Source: Acidobacteria bacterium SCN 69-37
GTDB taxonomy: Bacteria; Acidobacteriota; Vicinamibacteria; Vicinamibacterales; SCN-69-37
Length of the DNA stretch: 46,639 nucleotides
Reading direction: 5' to 3'
Assembly: GCA_001724025.1 (NCBI GenBank)
Contig: MEDJ01000011.1
Coordinates: 75,851-122,489 of the forward strand
Part shown: positions 1 to 8,629 of the stretch, piece after piece
How the letters are laid out: each line of letters begins with the position of its first letter
Numbering within the stretch: position 1 is the first letter of the stretch
Notes under the pieces: generated by a model
Database searches by the model: none
Told to the model about the DNA's origin: nothing
Seen by the model: only the letters and a program-made list of their open reading frames with translations
Translations under genes and position numbers: made by a program

Positions 1-42
1 GGCGGGCACGTGCTCCCTGCGCGTGTCTCGGCGGAGCCCCAT

Positions 43-74
43 GCCGCCGCGCCGCGCAGCCTTGTAGCCTTGCC
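43..74. repeat. GCC-octamer array upstream of sugar ABC operon
   Basis: Four consecutive 8-mers begin with GCC in exact 8-bp register: GCCGCCGC, GCCGCGCA, GCCTTGTA, GCCTTGCC. The rest of the stretch to 161 is a pyrimidine-rich leader with no recognisable gene. The same array type lies upstream of three other genes in the window (4611, 9758, 11760). Function unknown. Confidence 0.5.
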
Positions 75-161
75 GTGTCCGCGTCCGCCCCCCGGCCTCG
101 CGCCTCCCCCGTCTTCCGGCCTCCTTCCCGCCTGTCGCCTCCCAGCCTTTTGTGTAAAGCT

Positions 162-1229
162 ATGACCCTCCGGAAGGTGGCGCGAACGGGTATGTCGATT
201 CTCAAGCGTGCGATCGGCACGCAACAGGCCGGGCTCGTGTTCGTGATCGTGCTGCTGGGTGTCCTGCTGGCGCTCACGGCCGGCAGTCACCTCGATCCGC
301 GAACAGGGCAGTCGGTCCACAATTTCTACAATCTGCACACCCTGCTGCAGACGGCCACCGACGCGAGCTTCTTCGCGATCATGGCCGTCGGCGCGACGGT
401 CGTCATCATCTCGGGCGGTATCGACCTGTCGGTAGGCTCGATTTACGCGCTGGCGGGCGTGACCACGGCCATGGTGCTGCGGTCCGTGGCGCCGGACAGC
501 GCCGTGACCGTGGTGCTGCTGGCGACGACCGTCTCGCTCGGCATCGGCCTGATCTGCGGCGTGCTCAACGGCGTGATGGTTACCGGGCTCGGCGTCCACC
601 CGTTCATCATCACGCTCGGCACCATGTGGGTGGTGCGGGGGATTGCCTTCGTCAGCAGCCACGCCGAAAGCATCCTCGTGCCGTCGTCGCTCACCGCCGT
701 GGCGAAGGCGTCGTTCGGCATGGCCTCGTCGGTCTATCCGGTGCCGTTATTGGTCATGCTGGCGGTGATGGCGATCGGCAGCGTGTACCTGACGCGCACG
801 GTGATGGGGCGGCACGTGTTCGCCGTGGGCGGCAACCCCGAGGCCAGCCGCTTCTCGGGCCTGAGGCTCAACCGCATCACCATCGGCGTGTTCGCCATCT
901 CGGGCCTGACCGCGGGCCTGGCCGCGCTGCTCGGCGCGGCCTTCTACGGGTCGGCGTCGTGCGCGGATGCGACCGGCTACGAACTGTACGTCATCGCCGC
1001 GGCCGTCGTCGGCGGGGCGAGCCTGTCGGGCGGCCGGGGCAGCGCGGTCAGCGCGACGCTCGGCGCGCTGCTCATCGTCCTGATTCGCCAGTCGATCCGG
1101 ACGATGCGCTTCGATCAGAACTACGAGTGGATCATCATCGGCTGCGCGATCATCCTGGCTGTCGTGCTCGATCAGGCCAGCAGCCGCGCGGCCCTGCGAC
1201 GTCTGTCTGCCGACGCGGTCCGGCGATGA
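162..1229 (+). CDS. Sugar ABC transporter permease (RbsC type)
   Basis: Inner-membrane channel subunit of a carbohydrate importer of the ribose/xylose/rhamnose class (BPD_transp_2 family). The protein has about ten hydrophobic segments. It contains the family signature GGIDLSVGS early on and VVGGASLSGGRGS near the C-terminus, where the cytoplasmic coupling region lies. The frame is open back to GTG 75, but the residues before ATG 162 are Pro/Ser/Arg-rich and non-homologous in style, so 162 (or ATG 192, MSILKR) is the likely start; length about 355 aa. Its stop overlaps the first ATG of the binding protein by 3 bp. The substrate cannot be read from the sequence; the nearby IMPase-family gene makes inositol or a pentose a guess only. 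Confidence 0.9.
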   Translation: MTLRKVARTGMSILKRAIGTQQAGLVFVIVLLGVLLALTAGSHLDPRTGQSVHNFYNLHTLLQTATDASFFAIMAVGATVVIISGGIDLSVGSIYALAGVTTAMVLRSVAPDSAVTVVLLATTVSLGIGLICGVLNGVMVTGLGVHPFIITLGTMWVVRGIAFVSSHAESILVPSSLTAVAKASFGMASSVYPVPLLVMLAVMAIGSVYLTRTVMGRHVFAVGGNPEASRFSGLRLNRITIGVFAISGLTAGLAALLGAAFYGSASCADATGYELYVIAAAVVGGASLSGGRGSAVSATLGALLIVLIRQSIRTMRFDQNYEWIIIGCAIILAVVLDQASSRAALRRLSADAVRR

Positions 1230-1258
1230 GCCGAGGCGCGTTTTCCTGGAGTCTGCCC

Positions 1259-2284
1259 ATGACACGCTTTCCGTTCCGCACCGCCTCGACGCTGATGGCG
1301 GCCGCCGTGGTTTCGATCGTCGCCGCCGCGTGCGGCGGGTCGAGCCCGGCGCCCGCCGATGGGATCCGCCCGCTGAAGATCGCGCTGATTGCCAAGAGCT
1401 CGACCAACCCCGTATTCCTCTCGGCGCGCACCGGCGCCGAGGCGGCCGCGAAGGAGATCACGGCGCGGACGAACGTCCCTGTCGAGATCGCGTGGCTCAC
1501 GCCGCCGGCCGAGGATGGTCAGGTGCAGGCCCAGCGCATCGCGCAGGCGGTCAACGAGGGTGCCGCCGCCATCCTGATTTCCTCGTCGGATGCCGGCAAG
1601 GTCACCGGGGCCATCAACGATGCCGTGGATCGCGGCGTCGAGGTGATGACCTTCGACAGCGACGTCCCCGAGTCGCGCCGGTTCGCCTTCTATGGCGTCG
1701 ATGACATGAAGACCGGCGAGGCCGTGATGGACGAACTGGCCGCGCAGATGGATGGCAAGGGCGCCATCGCGATCCTGGCGGGCAACCAGAATGCTCCGAA
1801 CCTGCGCAAGCGCGTCGACGGCGTGAAGCAGGCGGCCGCGAAGTATCCGGGCATCCGCGTCGTCGACACCTTCTACCACATCGAAACGCCGCAGGACGCG
1901 GCGGCCGAGGTCCTGCGCGTGCAGGGCGCGTATCCCGAAATTCAGGGCTGGGCGATGATTGGCGGCTGGCCGCTCTTCACGCGCACGCTGCTGACGGACC
2001 TCGATCCGGGCCGCGTGAAGATCGTCGCCGTCGATGGCCTGCCGGCCGAGCTGCCGTACGTCGAGAAGGGGCTCGCGCCCGTGCTGCTCGCTCAGCCGAC
2101 GTATCTCTGGGGCTACGAGTCGGTGCAGATCATCTTCCGCAAGGTGCACGACAAGGAAGAGGTGCCCGTGCACAACCAGATGGAACTCGTCCGCGTCTCG
2201 AAGGAGAACCTCGGCACGTGGGCGCGCCAGCTCCAGGAGTGGGGCTTCTCGGACGTGCCGGCGGAGTACCTGTCCCTGCCGTAG
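1259..2284 (+). CDS. Sugar ABC transporter substrate-binding lipoprotein
   Basis: Periplasmic ligand-capture subunit of the same importer (Peripla_BP_4/RbsB-like), 341 aa. The N-terminus is a lipoprotein signal: MTRFPFR, a hydrophobic stretch, then VAAAC as lipobox, with the Cys at about residue 25. The core starts LKIALIAKSSTNPVF and has the family's alternating fold, with NEGAAAILISSSDA and MTFDSDVPESRR in the first lobe and hinge. ATG 1226 lies in frame upstream, but 1259 is preferred because a GGAG lies 8 nt before it and the signal peptide then starts properly. The permease - binding protein - ATPase order is unusual, since RbsB homologues are more often last. A perfect hairpin follows the stop. 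Confidence 0.9.
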   Translation: MTRFPFRTASTLMAAAVVSIVAAACGGSSPAPADGIRPLKIALIAKSSTNPVFLSARTGAEAAAKEITARTNVPVEIAWLTPPAEDGQVQAQRIAQAVNEGAAAILISSSDAGKVTGAINDAVDRGVEVMTFDSDVPESRRFAFYGVDDMKTGEAVMDELAAQMDGKGAIAILAGNQNAPNLRKRVDGVKQAAAKYPGIRVVDTFYHIETPQDAAAEVLRVQGAYPEIQGWAMIGGWPLFTRTLLTDLDPGRVKIVAVDGLPAELPYVEKGLAPVLLAQPTYLWGYESVQIIFRKVHDKEEVPVHNQMELVRVSKENLGTWARQLQEWGFSDVPAEYLSLP

Positions 2285-2312
2285 GTGCGCGCGTGACGAT
2301 GCGTGAAGGGAG

Positions 2313-2334
2313 CGCGGGGACGTTAGTCCCCGCG
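2313..2334 (+). promoter_or_regulatory. Perfect 9-bp hairpin between binding protein and ATPase
   Basis: Arms CGCGGGGAC and GTCCCCGCG flank a GTTA loop, 29 nt after the stop of the binding-protein gene and 9 nt before ATG 2344. There is no U tract, so it is not a classic terminator. Position and shape match intercistronic mRNA-stabilising hairpins that raise the yield of binding proteins in ABC operons. That role is inferred. Confidence 0.5.
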
Positions 2335-2343
2335 AACGCGGAC

Positions 2344-3834
2344 ATGCCGGACGTTGCCGTTGCGTTCAGGGGGATCACGAAGCGCTTCCCGGGCGTCCTT
2401 GCGCTCGAGGACGTGAGCTTCGAGATTGCCGCGGGCTCGATGCACGCGCTCTGTGGCGAGAATGGCGCGGGCAAGAGCACGCTCGGCAAGATCCTCGCGG
2501 GCGTCCACACCGCCGATGCCGGCGAGGTGCGGCTGTTCGGTCAGCCCTTCGCCGCCACGCGGCCCGAGCACGCGCTGGCTGCGGGCGTGGGGATGGTGCA
2601 CCAGGAACTCGCGTTCTGCGAGAACCTGTCGGTGGCCGAGAACCTGTGCCTGCGCGCGCTGCCGGCCACGGGGCCGTTCCTCTCACGCGCGGCGATGTAC
2701 CGCGAGGCCGAGTCGCTGTTGGCCGCGATCGACGCGCGCCTGGACGTACGCCGGCGAGTGGGGGAACTGACGATTGGCCAGCAGCAGATGCTGCAGATCG
2801 CGGCCGCCGTCGGCCACGGCGCGCGCGTCATCGTCTTCGACGAGCCGACGAGCAGCCTGTCGCAGCACGAGGCCGAGAAGCTGTACGAGCTCATGGCCCG
2901 GCTGCGCGAGCGGGGCGTGACCGGCATCTACGTCAGCCATCGCATGGAGGAGATCTTCCGGCTGTGCGACACCGTCACCGTGCTCCGCGACGGCCGGCAC
3001 GTGGCGACCGAACCCATCGCCGCGCTCGACACCGGCCGCATCGTCGAGCTGATGATCGGGCGGAAGCTCGAACAGTACTTTCCGACTGACCACGGCGCGA
3101 CGACGGGAGAGGAGCGGCTGCGCGTGGAGGGGCTGTCGAGTCCGGCGGGCTTCCGCGACATCTCGTTCTCGGTCCGGGCCGGCGAAGTGGTGGGGATGGC
3201 CGGGCTCGTCGGCGCCGGACGATCGGAAACCGCGGCCGCCATCTTCGGGCTCGACGGACGAGCCACGGGGCGGATCGTCGTCGATGGCCGCCCTGTCGTG
3301 ATCCGATCGCCGCGCCAGGCGATGCGGCTCGGCATCGGCCTCGTGCCCGAGGATCGCAAGCGCCAGGGCCTGGTCCTCTCGATGTCATCCCTCGCCAATA
3401 CGACGATGGCGATTCTGCCGTCGCTGGCACGGCTGACGTTCGTGCGATCGGCGGAGGAACGCGCGATCGGACGACGCTTCTTCGAGCGGCTGCGCGTGCG
3501 TGCGCACAGCCTCGATGCCACGGCTGCCGGTCTGTCGGGCGGGAACCAGCAGAAGCTCGTGCTGGCCAAGTGGCTGGCGGCCCGCTGCCAGGTACTGATC
3601 CTCGACGAGCCGACGCGCGGCGTGGACGTGGGCGCCAAGGCGCAGATTCACGCGCTGATCGCGGAGCTGGCCGCTGAAGGCGTGGCCGTACTGCTCATCT
3701 CGAGCGAGTTACCGGAACTGCTGCACCTGGCCACGCGCGTGATCGTACTGCGCGACGGCCGCATCGTCGGCGAGGTCCCGCGGGTCGAGGCCACGCAGGA
3801 CGGGCTCATGCGCCTGATGGCCGGCGTGGCGTGA
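2344..3834 (+). CDS. Sugar ABC transporter ATP-binding protein, double domain (RbsA/MglA type)
   Basis: Energises the sugar importer; two fused nucleotide-binding domains, about 496 aa. Domain 1 has Walker A GENGAGKST, signature LTIGQQQM and Walker B VIVFDEPTS. Domain 2 has the degenerate P-loop GLVGAGRSE, signature LSGGNQQK and LILDEPTRGVDVG. An asymmetric second P-loop is normal for this family. The start is uncertain. ATG 2344 gives the usual N-terminus (a short lead, then FRGITKRFPGV) and leaves the 2313-2334 hairpin non-coding. In-frame GTG 2293 and ATG 2299 would add 15-17 residues, partly encoded by the hairpin. None of the three has a convincing ribosome-binding site. Confidence 0.92.
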   Translation: MPDVAVAFRGITKRFPGVLALEDVSFEIAAGSMHALCGENGAGKSTLGKILAGVHTADAGEVRLFGQPFAATRPEHALAAGVGMVHQELAFCENLSVAENLCLRALPATGPFLSRAAMYREAESLLAAIDARLDVRRRVGELTIGQQQMLQIAAAVGHGARVIVFDEPTSSLSQHEAEKLYELMARLRERGVTGIYVSHRMEEIFRLCDTVTVLRDGRHVATEPIAALDTGRIVELMIGRKLEQYFPTDHGATTGEERLRVEGLSSPAGFRDISFSVRAGEVVGMAGLVGAGRSETAAAIFGLDGRATGRIVVDGRPVVIRSPRQAMRLGIGLVPEDRKRQGLVLSMSSLANTTMAILPSLARLTFVRSAEERAIGRRFFERLRVRAHSLDATAAGLSGGNQQKLVLAKWLAARCQVLILDEPTRGVDVGAKAQIHALIAELAAEGVAVLLISSELPELLHLATRVIVLRDGRIVGEVPRVEATQDGLMRLMAGVA

Positions 3835-3870
3835 ACCGGCCATCCTCTCGTCGGGGCCCCAATCTCGTCA

Positions 3871-3948
3871 GAGCGCCGAGACTTCAACCTCGGGGCGCAC
3901 GCCCGGAGCGTGTGCGTTCTGTCCCTGGGGCTGAAGCCTCAGGACTCC
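3871..3948 (-). repeat. Inverted, degenerate copy of composite REP-like element
   Basis: Two imperfect palindromes (about 3871-3898 and 3921-3948) match, in reverse order and orientation, the two palindromes of the elements at 9513 and 9641. The first arm reads CCGAGACTTCAACCTCGG; the second contains CCCTGGGGCTGAAGCCTCAG. The element overlaps the last ~22 codons of the mug-type gene on the opposite strand and lies just after the stop of the ABC ATPase gene. Confidence 0.7.
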
Positions 3949-4528
3949 GGCTGCGGCCTCGCACGCGGCCTGCCGCCAATTCCTCCTGGTCCCGCTTCCC
4001 CCGCGCGATCGCCTGGCGAAGGTCCGCGAAGTGCCGGACGAAGTCCGCCAGCTGATAGTGCGCGTTGAGGCCGCTCGGGTTCGGCAGCAGCCATACGCGT
4101 GTCGTGCCGATCGTGCGCGCCTGGCGTCCGAGCACCGCGTGCCTGTCGCCGAACGCCGCGCGATACGCGCCGATCCCGAGCACGGCCAGCCAGGTCGGGG
4201 CGAACCGGCGCAGTTTGGCTTCGAGCGCGCGACGTCCCGCTTCCAGTTCGGCTCTGGTGAGTTCGTCGGCGCGCGCGGTCGTGCGTGTCACGAGGTTCGT
4301 GATCCCGCACCCGTAGGCCGGCAGCTGCCCGATGTCGGCCGGACGCAGCAGGTGGTCGGTGAACCCGGCCCCGTACAGCGAGGGCCAGAACCGGTTGCCG
4401 GCCCCGGCAAAGTGGAAGCCGGCGACAGCGGATCGCCTCCCGGGATTGATCCCGCAGAAGACGACGTCGAGCCCGCGTGTGAGGACGTCGGGCACGGCAT
4501 GATCGAGGGGCACGTGGCGGGTAGTCAT
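3884..4528 (-). CDS. mug: Mismatch-specific G/U(T) DNA glycosylase, Mug/TDG family
   Basis: Removes uracil or thymine from G mismatches and starts base-excision repair. The motif FCGINPG (catalytic region, Asn in GINPG) lies near residue 22, followed by GNRFW; LPNPSGL lies near residue 155. All three are diagnostic for the Mug branch. E. coli Mug is 168 aa; this product is 214 aa. The surplus is a basic, low-complexity C-terminal tail (RGRSRSPEASAP and onward) encoded by the REP-like element at 3871-3948, so the natural end was probably near the RGKRDQEELAAG segment. ATG 4528 is preferred to GTG 4558. It converges with the sugar ABC operon and no clear promoter was seen. Confidence 0.88.
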   Translation of the reverse strand: MTTRHVPLDHAVPDVLTRGLDVVFCGINPGRRSAVAGFHFAGAGNRFWPSLYGAGFTDHLLRPADIGQLPAYGCGITNLVTRTTARADELTRAELEAGRRALEAKLRRFAPTWLAVLGIGAYRAAFGDRHAVLGRQARTIGTTRVWLLPNPSGLNAHYQLADFVRHFADLRQAIARGKRDQEELAAGRVRGRSRSPEASAPGTERTRSGRAPRG

Positions 4529-4610
4529 GGTGTGGCGCGACTGGCGGTCGATGGGCACGCATCCCGGTGCCCCGTCCGTTGGACCGCCATCAGGCCCTGC
4601 ATCCTACACC

Positions 4611-4649
4611 GCCGTGCTGCCGTGCTGCCGTGCCGCCCGCAGCCGTGCA
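4611..4649. repeat. GCC-octamer array upstream of symporter gene
   Basis: GCCGTGCT, GCCGTGCT and GCCGTGCC in register (4611-4634), a 7-bp unit, then GCCGTGCA (4642-4649). It ends 12 bp before the putative -10 TATGAT at 4662-4667, which lies 14 nt before the symporter ATG. Confidence 0.55.
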
Positions 4650-4661
4650 GCCCTCTTCGGA

Positions 4662-4667
4662 TATGAT
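4662..4667 (+). promoter_or_regulatory. Putative -10 box of the symporter gene
   Basis: TATGAT, 14 nt before ATG 4682. A start about 7 nt downstream would leave a leader of only a few bases. No convincing -35 hexamer at 16-18 bp. Confidence 0.4.
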
Positions 4668-4681
4668 GCCGCCACGAAATC

Positions 4682-6436
4682 ATGACTCCACTCGACTGGC
4701 TCATCGTTGCCGGCTACTTCGTCGCGTTGTTCGCCCTCAACTGGTGGGTCGTGTCCAAGAACCGCGGCACGTCGACCGACTATTTCCTGGCGGGCCGTAA
4801 CCTGGGGTGGTTCCTGGTCGGCACGTCGATTTTCGCCTCGAACATCGGGTCGGAGCACATCGTCGGCCTGGCCGGTGCCGGGGCGACGAGCGGCGTGGCG
4901 CTGGCCCACTACGAACTACACGCGTGGTGCGTGCTGGTACTGGGCTGGGTACTCATTCCGTTCTACATGCGGTCGCGCGTGTTCACGATGCCCGAGTTCC
5001 TCGAGCGCCGGTTCTCGCCGGCCTCCCGGTGGGTGCTGTCGTTGATCTCGCTGGTGGCATACGTCCTCACGAAGATTGCCGTCGGCATCTTCGCCGGCGG
5101 TGTGGTGTTCGCGGCGCTGCTGCCGGAACTGCACATGGAGGTCGGCGGGGCGGTCTTCAATAGCTTCTGGATCGGATCGGTCTCCGTCGTCCTGCTGACC
5201 GGGCTCTACACGGTCCTCGGCGGCATGCGGGCGGTGGCCTATGCCGATGCATTCCAGGCTGGCATCCTCGTCTTCGGCGCGGCCCTCGTCACATTCTTCG
5301 GGCTCCAGGCCGTGGGCGGTTGGGGCGAACTGCGGGCGGTCCTCGGCAGCGAGATGTTCAACCTGTGGCGGCCGATGGTTCCCGCGGGCGTCGAGTCGAC
5401 ATGGGTGCCGGTGAAGGAAGCCGGCCGCATGGCCTGGTATTTCAACGCGGACTATCCGTGGATCGGCATGCTGTTCTGCGCGCCGATCATCGGCCTCTGG
5501 TACTGGTGCACGGACCAGTACATCGTCCAGCGCGCGCTCGGCGCCCCTGACGTGCGCGAGGCCCGGCGCGGCACCATCCTCGCCGGCTTCCTGAAGCTGC
5601 TGCCGGTATTTATCTTCATCGTGCCGGGCATGGTCACGCTGGCGCTCGCGCGCAAGGGCGCCGCGGGACTGGCGGCGTTCGTGGATGCGTCGGGCAACGC
5701 GGCCCCCGAGCTGTCCCAGGCCGCCTTCCCGCTGCTGGTGCAGCACATCATGCCGGCCGGCGTGCGCGGCGTGGTCGTGGCCGGCCTGCTGGCCGCGTTG
5801 ATGAGCTCGCTGGCCGGCGTCTTCAACGCCAGCTCGACGCTGTTCACCATGGACTTCTACAAGAAGTTCCGACCGCTCGCCAGCGAGCGCCAGCTCGTGT
5901 GGGTGGGGCGTGTGGCCACGATCGCCCTGATCATCGTCGGGCTGCTCTGGATTCCCGTGATTCAGGGCGCGCGCGGTCTGTACGACTATCTCCAGGGGGT
6001 GCAGGGCTACCTGGCGCCACCGATCGCCGCGGTCTTCTTCCTGGGCGTGTTCATGAAGCGGCTCAACGCGAAGGGCTGCCTGTCGGCGCTCATCGTCGGC
6101 TTCGCGCTCGGGGTGTTCCGGTTGATGGTCGATACGCCCGTGACGCTCGGGATGCTGGCCGGTGGCTACACCGAGGGCTCGTTCCTCTGGATCATCAACA
6201 ACACGTACTTCCAGTACTACAGCCTGCTCATCTTCGTCGTGTCGTGCGCCGTGCTGGTGGGCGTGAGCTACGCGACCGAGGCGCCTTCCGAAGCGCAGCT
6301 GGCGGGTCTGACGTACGGCACGGTGAGCGACGCGGACCGGGCCGAAACGCGCGCGAGCTGGAACCAGTGGGACGTGGCCGGGACGGCCGTCGTGGTCGCG
6401 CTGATTCTGGCGGCGTATCTCTACTTCAATGGATGA
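4682..6436 (+). CDS. Sodium:solute symporter, SSS (SGLT) family
   Basis: Na+-coupled uptake of a sugar or related organic solute across the inner membrane. The 584-aa product has about 14 hydrophobic segments. It starts with the typical first helix (DWLIVAGYFVALFALNWW), then the SSS motif TDYFLAGRNLGWF and the conserved GSEHIVGLAGAGA, which lines the substrate site in SGLT-type carriers. The GLLAALMSSLAGVFNASSTLF segment (about residue 365) is the Na+-site region of the family. The gene sits between the sugar ABC operon and an IMPase-family gene, so the three may serve the same sugar or polyol. The ligand itself cannot be identified. Confidence 0.9.
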   Translation: MTPLDWLIVAGYFVALFALNWWVVSKNRGTSTDYFLAGRNLGWFLVGTSIFASNIGSEHIVGLAGAGATSGVALAHYELHAWCVLVLGWVLIPFYMRSRVFTMPEFLERRFSPASRWVLSLISLVAYVLTKIAVGIFAGGVVFAALLPELHMEVGGAVFNSFWIGSVSVVLLTGLYTVLGGMRAVAYADAFQAGILVFGAALVTFFGLQAVGGWGELRAVLGSEMFNLWRPMVPAGVESTWVPVKEAGRMAWYFNADYPWIGMLFCAPIIGLWYWCTDQYIVQRALGAPDVREARRGTILAGFLKLLPVFIFIVPGMVTLALARKGAAGLAAFVDASGNAAPELSQAAFPLLVQHIMPAGVRGVVVAGLLAALMSSLAGVFNASSTLFTMDFYKKFRPLASERQLVWVGRVATIALIIVGLLWIPVIQGARGLYDYLQGVQGYLAPPIAAVFFLGVFMKRLNAKGCLSALIVGFALGVFRLMVDTPVTLGMLAGGYTEGSFLWIINNTYFQYYSLLIFVVSCAVLVGVSYATEAPSEAQLAGLTYGTVSDADRAETRASWNQWDVAGTAVVVALILAAYLYFNG

Positions 6437-6478
6437 TCCCGGCGCGGGTGATGATGGCGTCGAGATGAGGGAGGTGCG

Positions 6479-7300
6479 GTGAGCGACGGCGTGGATATCG
6501 AGGCGGTCTCGCGCCTCATTGCAGAAGCGGCCGCAACGATTGTCATGCCGCGGTTCCGCCACCTCGGTCGCGGGGACGTCGAAGACAAGAGCCCGTCGTC
6601 GGACCGCGCGGACCTGGTGACGATTGCCGATCGCGAAGCCGAAGCGTGGCTGACGGCCGCGCTCGTCCGTCTCGATCCCGGCTCGACGGTCATCGGCGAG
6701 GAGGCCGTCTACGCCACGCCCGGTCTGCTCGATCGCCTGAAGGACGACGCGCCTGTCTGGCTGATCGATCCGATCGACGGCACGCGGAACTTCGTGCACG
6801 GCGACGATGGGTTCGGCGTGATGGTGGCGCGTGTCGTGGGCGGGCGTGCGCAGGCCGCCTGGGTGCTGCTGCCGGCGCGCGGCCAGGCGTTCGCGGCGGA
6901 GACGGGCAGTGGCGCGTGGCTCAACGGCGCGCGCATCCGCGTCCCGGCGATCGATGCGACCGGACCGCTGCGCGGGTCGCTCTTCACGCGCTACATGCCG
7001 GCCGATGTGCGGGCACGCGTCACGACGGGCACGACAGACGGCATCGAGCTGTTTGCCGACTCCTCGTGTGCCGCGGTCGAGTACACCGACACCGTGCGGG
7101 GGGCCAAGGATTTCCTCGTCTACTACCGGCTGCTGCCGTGGGATCACGCCGCGCCGGCGCTGATCCTGACGGAGGCCGGCGGTCGCGTCGAGCACGTCGA
7201 CGGTCAGCCCTACACGGCACGGTCGAGCAGTCAGATCACGATCGTCGCGGGCAGCCAGTCGATCGCCGACGAGATCGGCGCGCGGCTCGGGCGAAATTAA
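6479..7300 (+). CDS. Inositol monophosphatase family protein
   Basis: Mg2+-dependent phosphomonoesterase of the IMPase/HisN/CysQ superfamily, 273 aa. The metal-binding motifs are intact: VIGEEAVY (Glu ligands), WLIDPIDGTRNF (Asp ligands plus the catalytic Thr region) and WDHAAPALILTEAGG near the C-terminus. GTG 6479 is chosen because a strong GGGAGGTG ribosome-binding site sits 2-9 nt upstream. It follows the symporter by 42 bp and is probably cotranscribed with it. Substrate could be inositol phosphate, histidinol phosphate or 3'-phosphoadenosine phosphate; the neighbourhood favours a sugar or polyol phosphate. Its stop nearly abuts the convergent rarA stop. Confidence 0.87.
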   Translation: MSDGVDIEAVSRLIAEAAATIVMPRFRHLGRGDVEDKSPSSDRADLVTIADREAEAWLTAALVRLDPGSTVIGEEAVYATPGLLDRLKDDAPVWLIDPIDGTRNFVHGDDGFGVMVARVVGGRAQAAWVLLPARGQAFAAETGSGAWLNGARIRVPAIDATGPLRGSLFTRYMPADVRARVTTGTTDGIELFADSSCAAVEYTDTVRGAKDFLVYYRLLPWDHAAPALILTEAGGRVEHVDGQPYTARSSSQITIVAGSQSIADEIGARLGRN

Positions 7301-7303
7301 AGA

Positions 7304-8629
7304 TCAACCCCGTATCTTCCTCGCCCGTTCCAGGGCGTCCTTGATGCGCGCCTCGATGCCGCGGTCGGTGGGCTGATAGTAGCGACGATCTTCCAGGTGC
7401 GGGGGCAGGCACGACATGGCCGCAACGCCCTCGGCCTCGTCGTGCGCGTATTTGTAGTCGCGACCGTAGCCCAGGCCTTTCATCAACGACGTCGGCGCGT
7501 TGCGCAGGTGCAGCGGGACGGGCGACGCCTCGTCGCGGAGGGCGTCGCGCGCGGCCGCGTTGTAGGCCATGTATACCGCGTTGCTCTTCGGCGCGGCCGA
7601 GAGATAGATGGTGCACTGTGCGAGCGCCGCGTTGGCCTCCGGCAGGCCGAGGAAGTGCACGGCCTCCTTTGCGGCGAGGGCGACCTCGAGCGCGCGCGGA
7701 TCCGCATTGCCGATGTCCTCCGAGGCCATGCGGACGAGCCGGCGCGCGAGGTACATCGGATCCTCGCCGGATTCGATCATGCGCGCCAGCCAGTACACCG
7801 CGGCATTGGCGTCGCTGTTGCGCACGGACTTGTGCAGCGCCGAGATCAGGTTGTAGTGCTCCTCGCCATCCTTGTCGTAGCGCAGCGCGCGGCGGGCGAT
7901 CAGGCCCTGGAGCGACGCGAGGTCGAGGTGACGCCGGCCGTCCCGCACCGGCAGCAGGCCCACGGCGTGCTCGAGCTGGTTCAGGGCGATCCGCGCATCG
8001 CCGTTGGCGTGGATGGCGAGCGCGGCCAGCGCCTGGTCGTCGGCCTCGACGTGCAGATCGCCGAGTCCGCGTGCGCTGTCGGTCAGCGCGCGCCGCAGGA
8101 TGACGATCAGATTGTCGGGCGTCAGCGGCTCGAGCACGTAGACCCGGGCGCGTGAGAGCAGGGCGGAGTTGACCTCGAACGACGGGTTCTCGGTGGTCGC
8201 GCCGATCAGCACGATCGTGCCGGCTTCGACGTGCGGCAGGAACGCGTCCTGCTGCGCCTTGTTGAACCTGTGGATCTCGTCGATGAAGAGGACTGTCCGG
8301 CGTCCGGTCATCTGGCGCCGGCGTTCGGCCGCGGCGATGACCTCCTTGATTTCCTTGATCCCGGACGTGACGGCGCTGAAGGCGACGAAGTCGACGCCGG
8401 CCACCGTGGCCATCAGCCGTGCCAGCGTCGTCTTGCCCGTGCCCGGCGGGCCCCAGAGAATCAGCGAGTGGAGCAGGCCGCGGTCGAGCGCCTGGCGCAG
8501 CGCGCCCCCGGGGCCCAGCAGCATCTCCTGCCCGACGACGTCGTCGAGCTGGCGGGGGCGCATCCGTTCCGACAGGGGCGTGCCGACGATGGCGGGCGAC
8601 GGGTCGTCGTCGTCGAAGAGCGAGCTCAT
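7304..8629 (-). CDS. rarA: Replication-associated recombination protein A (AAA+ ATPase)
   Basis: MgsA/WRNIP1-family ATPase that acts at stalled replication forks, 441 aa. Walker A GPPGTGKT lies at residues 60-67 and Walker [12 protein letters not shown] near 117. Sensor 1 is [10 protein letters not shown]. The C-terminal tetramerisation domain includes [18 protein letters not shown] and [17 protein letters not shown]. Its start overlaps the stop of the upstream SpoU-family methylase by 4 bp (ATGA), so the two are translated as a pair. Confidence 0.95.
   Translation of the reverse strand: MSSLFDDDDPSPAIVGTPLSERMRPRQLDDVVGQEMLLGPGGALRQALDRGLLHSLILWGPPGTGKTTLARLMATVAGVDFVAFSAVTSGIKEIKEVIAAAERRRQMTGRRTVLFIDEIHRFNKAQQDAFLPHVEAGTIVLIGATTENPSFEVNSALLSRARVYVLEPLTPDNLIVILRRALTDSARGLGDLHVEADDQALAALAIHANGDARIALNQLEHAVGLLPVRDGRRHLDLASLQGLIARRALRYDKDGEEHYNLISALHKSVRNSDANAAVYWLARMIESGEDPMYLARRLVRMASEDIGNADPRALEVALAAKEAVHFLGLPEANAALAQCTIYLSAAPKSNAVYMAYNAAARDALRDEASPVPLHLRNAPTSLMKGLGYGRDYKYAHDEAEGVAAMSCLPPHLEDRRYYQPTDRGIEARIKDALERARKIRG

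Noticed and set aside
4916-7195. 759-aa open frame on the minus strand
   Set aside because: It lies across the clear symporter and IMPase genes on the plus strand, is rich in Arg/His/Asp as reverse frames of GC-rich genes are, and shows no motif.
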